Positions 59,775 through 64,000 of a DNA stretch of 64,000 nt are shown here, in pieces (the first letter of the stretch is position 1; every line of letters begins with the position of its first letter). The notes under the pieces were generated by a model. It made no database searches, was not told the origin of the DNA, and was given only the letters and a program-made list of their open reading frames with translations. Source of the stretch: Mariannaea sp. PMI_226 (Eukaryota; Ascomycota; Sordariomycetes; Hypocreales; Nectriaceae); the NCBI GenBank assembly GCA_024336345.1, contig JANFOG010000002.1:1612001-1676000 (forward strand), written 5' to 3'. Both the position numbers and the translations under genes were made by a program.

Positions 59775-62700
59775 CTGGAATAATGTAAGCTGACCCAAGC
59801 TGAGGGATGAAATTAGTGACCAAGATGAACAGAACTTCTAGAACCCACTTGGTAACTGATGCCTAATAGTATACAGAAAGAACAAACAAAAAAAAGCCCT
59901 GCTCGCTGTTTGACTGGGGTTGGTAGTTTCAAGAGATGACTGCATGTCATTTTGTCTCCACAATGTGGGCTTGGATAGAGATGATGAGAATAACGAGATC
60001 GAAGACAGAGGACTAGCAATTTTTTTTTTCTTGTGCTGAACCTGAACTCGGAGCGCCCGGAGGATGACAGCAAAGAGCATCATCGTGGGACTCCAAACGC
60101 AGGCCATATTGGTCTTGGGCCTTGGAAGGCTGTGGGAGCCGAGCCGGGGATTTCAGGGCGGGTACACACATGTTCCCTGCATGACAGGGCATGTCCTTGG
60201 GGAGGCATGGAGCATGATCTGCAAGGCAGTCAGTGACCGCTGCAGCTAACACTTGACTGAGCTGGGCAGACGAGCTCTTGGCTGCAGCGCATGTGGACAG
60301 CGCAATTCGAATGATTGCTTGCGGTGTGCGTACTTGCGGTGTGTCGCGACAGTATGCATTGAATTGACAATCTAGCATTGATTTTGATGTGGTTGATGCT
60401 GTTGCTGCTATCGTCTTCCCTAGTAGGAGTGTGCAAAGTGGTGACTTTCATACATAGTGCAGACAGTACGAGGTTATTGCATGGAGTCAAGCTCAGTAGA
60501 CTAACTGAGCACGTATGTGTGGATGAGACACTCACAAAAAATTACATGAAGAATCAATTGGTACCTGAAACTAATTCGAGTCTGGCAAAGCCGCTGGCCG
60601 TTGAAACATGGCTTCCCGCGCCGCCGCCACTTTCTCGGACAAGCCTAGTGTAATAGGGCTTGATACGATGAGAGGCAACTCAAGAAACGACAGATCGGTC
60701 TTGAGACTTGGTCAACACCAAGTTGGGCAACTTGTTCGGACGAAGGATTGGAAAGTCTATCGAAGTTAATATCAAAAGCTTACTATGTAGATCAGTCAAT
60801 CGGGAAAGCTGGGGAAAAGGGATTACCTGGTACTGACGTATTGATACAAATACACTCAGGTGCCTGCGATTCCATCCGAAGCGCACCTAGACTAAAGACG
60901 TAGGTAGTGTGCGTCCAGGACACCCACTAACTATTGAATCAAGCAATGCCTGCCCTGGGTATTTCTCTAGTAGACTTTTCTTTCGTAGCTGTGCGTGATG
61001 TAGCTTCATTTCATGAACGCTCTCTCACGCATCTGACCCTTTTCGGACGCAATCTCGTCATACTTTGCACATTCTAACCTAGCCTAGCCTCATTGTTTTC
61101 CCTGTTTTTGCCCCTTCAAGACATCTCGGAGACAAATTATTGTGCCCGTTCGTGTCGACTCATGAAGATACTAGGGATGTTAGGTATGAAACGAAAGACA
61201 CACCATCAACACCGCCCGTCGCCTTGTCCGGAAGGGGGCGCACAGAACATTACCTGGTTAGAAAAGAAGAAGAAAATGATGTAAATATGAAACATGCGGA
61301 GTAGGCATGAGCCTTGAAACCATTTGAGACATGTGGTTGGACCATTCGATGGTCTCTGCTCTCCACTCCTACCCATCAACAAAGTCGCGTCGAGCGCTGC
61401 GCCAACATGACCTCGAAAAACGAGCCATAGCTGCATTCAATTGACACTTCTTCAACACTGGAACAGACGCGGGACACGGGCCTGTAAAGCATGGCATTGC
61501 AAACAAGCATGCGAATGAAACGGGACCAGATAGCCAGAGGAGGGGGTGAGGTTCATGGCGGCAGGGGCATCGTTCCTCCTCCCCTCCGCGTAGTGATGCC
61601 CTACGAGAATCCTTCCTCTCAGCTGGTATCAGTGAACCTAATTGCGAAGCTGGGAAGGTTCTCTACCTGGCTCATCCACCCATCTGGCCGGCACCAGAGA
61701 AATTAACAACCGATAATATTAGCCGAAAAAGCTTTTTCACACACGATAGGATCGAAGCGGATCGACTGGGAGATCAACCAGAAGACCCAAAAGTAAAAAA
61801 AAAAAAAAAAATCCTCTCCTCAAGACTCTTTGCTGTGCCCTCTCTGAGAAGATCCCCGCCCATTGGAGGAGGGGGGGGGGGGGTAACATCGCGTGCATCG
61901 GGGAATCTGACCCGGGTCGAAAGTTCAGTAGATTTACTACTGAAAGCGCTGAGTAAACAAGTCTCGGGATGGCGACTGTTGAATGCCGAAGCAAACACTT
62001 TACGTGCCCTCCTTCGACTGGTTATCTCGTCTCTATTTACTTTGCAGACGTTGCAACGCCCTTCGCTTTTTTGGCATCAATGCCAACAAAACAAAACAAA
62101 ACAAAAGATTTGTTTGTTGATTGCGGACCCTGAGAAGAAAAAAAAAGAACGCCGTCTCTGACGGCGCCACCTCCGGTCCGCATGGCATCCGCATGGCACC
62201 CGCAATAGTTAGTTTGGTAGCTTTTGGCGTGTTAGTGATCTGGGCTATGGTTGAGAGAGGCCAATAACCACCATGTCGTCAGCATGATGAATCAGTAAAA
62301 TGAGACGAGTAGGCGAAAACTTTCTGTACCTTGACTAAAAGGCAGTAGATAACCAAGTGATTGACTACGTACTAGACCCTTTGGAGCTGCGGGTGATGGG
62401 CATACAACATCGATGAAAAGATGGTAACATCGGGCTCCGGGCGGTAGGGCTTGATCCTGATTTCGAGAATGGCTCCTCCCCGCAGTAGTAGGATTTTCCA
62501 TCACTCGTGGGGACCCATAATGAATCCATAATGACACTGCTCCATTGCATGGGTAATATACAGTTTTGGGCCATTTCCGTGCTGAGCTGGTTGCATTGTT
62601 GAGAGGTTGGTGACGAGGGGAAGATGATGAGAGAATGGCAGATAAGAATATCACGATAACTGCAATGTGATGTTTCAACCCTTGGTGCCTCAGAAGTACC

Positions 62701-63499
62701 TATCTAAGTAGGCAGGTAAAGTAAGGTATCTAGGCTGTTGATCTTGCTTCACTGGTTCCGACTTTGATAGGTAGGTAGGTAGAGCACCAACCTGCTCTAT
62801 CTGTCAATTCCCTTACTTACCCCCCAAAACAAAGAACTCACAGAGACTCACACATCAACATATCCCTCAAGTACCTCTTTTTGATTCTATTTCTCTTTGC
62901 TTCCATCTTCCTTAGTTACCAACCAAGGGCTGGTACCTAGCTTGGCAAAGAACACCAATGGGTCCATCCACACCCAACTTATCCGACACAACTAAACTGA
63001 TGCTCTTTGGCCATTCAGGTAGCCGTTGAAAGAGGTGGGTTGGGAGGCTGCACGCCCCTCCATCTTCCGGTAGGATCCACTTCTATCCTAGGAGCCATTG
63101 GGAGAGGAGATCACTTGCAGTGCAGCTCCTCCTGTATGCCGAGAGGGACGGTAATTAGCTGGCCTGTCCTGTGATGCAGCGGATGGCAAGCAGTGAAAGT
63201 GACTCGGAGAGACCTCCCTCGGAGATCGGACTGGGGAGGGAGGGGGGGGACCCCTGTCAAATGGTCCAGGAACCAGGGACCTCCAGGGCGGGTCGGTACC
63301 TACATTGACGTCCACTGAAAACGCTGGAGCCCACGGAGTTGAGGGCGTTCCTGGGCTTACTACACACCCGGGACACCCACCCATTCACTCACTTTTTGTG
63401 TTGCAGTTGGTGGGCAGGGTCCCGCACAAACTCAACACTATCAACGTCCGTTCACCATCACAAAGCACACAAACAACCTGGTAACCTTGGCTCCGATGC

Positions 63500-64000
63500 C
63501 ACCACCACTTGCTTTTTTTTCTAGTCTTTTTCCGTTTCTTTTGGGAGGAGGCCAGGAGGGGCACGTCCCCATTGACAATTTTGACCTTGACACACTGACA
63601 CACTTGACTGACACCTTTGACATGGGTGCGCCCATCTGCGTTCCCCTCGTAAGCCTCTCTTTTCGTGCTCTGTGCTGCATCAGCTCCAGTTCTCGTGTTC
63701 CACACCCTCGCCCAGCTGCGTCCACACGCCTCTTCCGCTTCGCCTCTTTCTCTTCTTCTTATTAGTCCCTTGACCCTTCGTTTGGTTTCTCCTTCGGCTT
63801 CTCCTCTGGTTTCACTCTTTCATCCTTTCTTTCCTTTCACTCGTTTCCCAAATCCTTCCTTTGCTGCATACGAAGCATTCATACCGATCCCTCGGTTACC
63901 CTCGTTTCACCCCAGTAGACTTATACATCTTTCACTCTCTTCCAAGAAAACAACACACATCTATCATCCTAGATTGTTGACTTTTGTGTCTACTATCTGG
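63500..64000 (+). promoter_or_regulatory. Pyrimidine-rich promoter/leader of a gene beyond the right edge (inferred)
   Basis: The plus strand is increasingly rich in CTT, TCC and TTTC from about 63650 to the end, with CTTTCATCCTTTCTTTCCTT-like tracts. Fungal promoters and transcription start regions often have such pyrimidine tracts on the coding strand. There is no confirmed start codon inside the window. Inference only. Confidence 0.35.

Larger units (their letters stand above)
56231..64000. other. 7.8 kb region without a recognisable gene
   Basis: No frame on either strand gave a protein with family features. The left end must contain the photolyase promoter. Contents: a G run near 57990-58001, G runs near 59260-59270 and 61868-61881, an 11-bp tandem repeat at 59747-59774, an A run near 61797-61810, TAGGTAGGTAGG near 62770-62780, and a C/T-rich right end. 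An ORF at about 60387-60653 has a hydrophobic start but no other support. Confidence 0.5.

Noticed and set aside
60387..60653. ORF starting with a hydrophobic, signal-peptide-like stretch
   Set aside because: The hydrophobic start comes from a GTTGATGCTGTTGCTGCT low-complexity tract, and the rest has no motif or coding look.

Overview
The window is nuclear DNA of a filamentous ascomycete. Protein genes are split by short introns (mostly 54-110 nt) with GTRNGT-type donors and CTAAC/CTGAC branch sites just upstream of the acceptors, and promoters are rich in pyrimidine tracts and in dispersed TACCTA/TAGGTA and TACGGAGTA words. The protein sequences look like Sordariomycetes, probably Hypocreales (Fusarium/Trichoderma-like); this is inferred from general appearance, and no species is claimed. 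No rRNA, tRNA, CRISPR array or intact transposon was recognised.

Layout, left to right: MOT1/BTAF1 ATPase (-, 492-6394); a 4.45 kb shared upstream region; SMC3 cohesin subunit (+, 10846-14659); an unrecognised 144-aa ORF behind a TATA box and an ATG-free leader (+, 16047-16481); mitochondrial ribosomal protein mL46 (-, 17504-18718); a RING-PHD protein with a C-terminal SRI-like segment resembling PHRF1 (-, 20115-22261); ribosomal protein eL43 (-, 26083-26755), divergent from a saccharopine-dehydrogenase-like oxidoreductase (+, 27524-29056); an RMD1/RMD8-like DUF155 membrane protein (+, 29835-31578); an NHP10-like HMG-box protein (-, 32089-33192), divergent from CCT8, the theta subunit of the TRiC/CCT chaperonin (+, 34436-36442); a 1158-aa RING-H2/PH/VWA protein with the domain order of the pheromone-pathway scaffolds Far1 and Ste5 (-, 37914-41572); a 10 kb stretch without a recognisable gene; UTP16/Bud21 (-, 51628-52564), divergent from a mitochondrial TPR-like protein (+, 53057-54216); a (6-4) photolyase/cryptochrome (-, 54271-56230); and 7.8 kb without a recognisable gene, ending in a pyrimidine-rich stretch that may be the promoter or leader of a gene beyond the right edge.

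The genes are mostly single-copy housekeeping functions: transcription and chromatin (MOT1, NHP10-like, PHRF1-like), chromosome cohesion (SMC3), translation and ribosome assembly (mL46, eL43, UTP16), protein folding (CCT8) and DNA repair (photolyase). They form no operon-like unit and no metabolic cluster. Exon structures were built by hand from splice signals, reading-frame continuity and family conservation; every multi-exon model closes in frame.

The observations most worth following are the Far1/Ste5-type architecture, with a degenerate MIDAS in its VWA domain; a PIP-box-like peptide at the C-terminus of the photolyase; the tandem SPxR repeats and SRI-like tail of the PHRF1-like protein; the orphan 144-aa ORF; and the two long gene-free regions.
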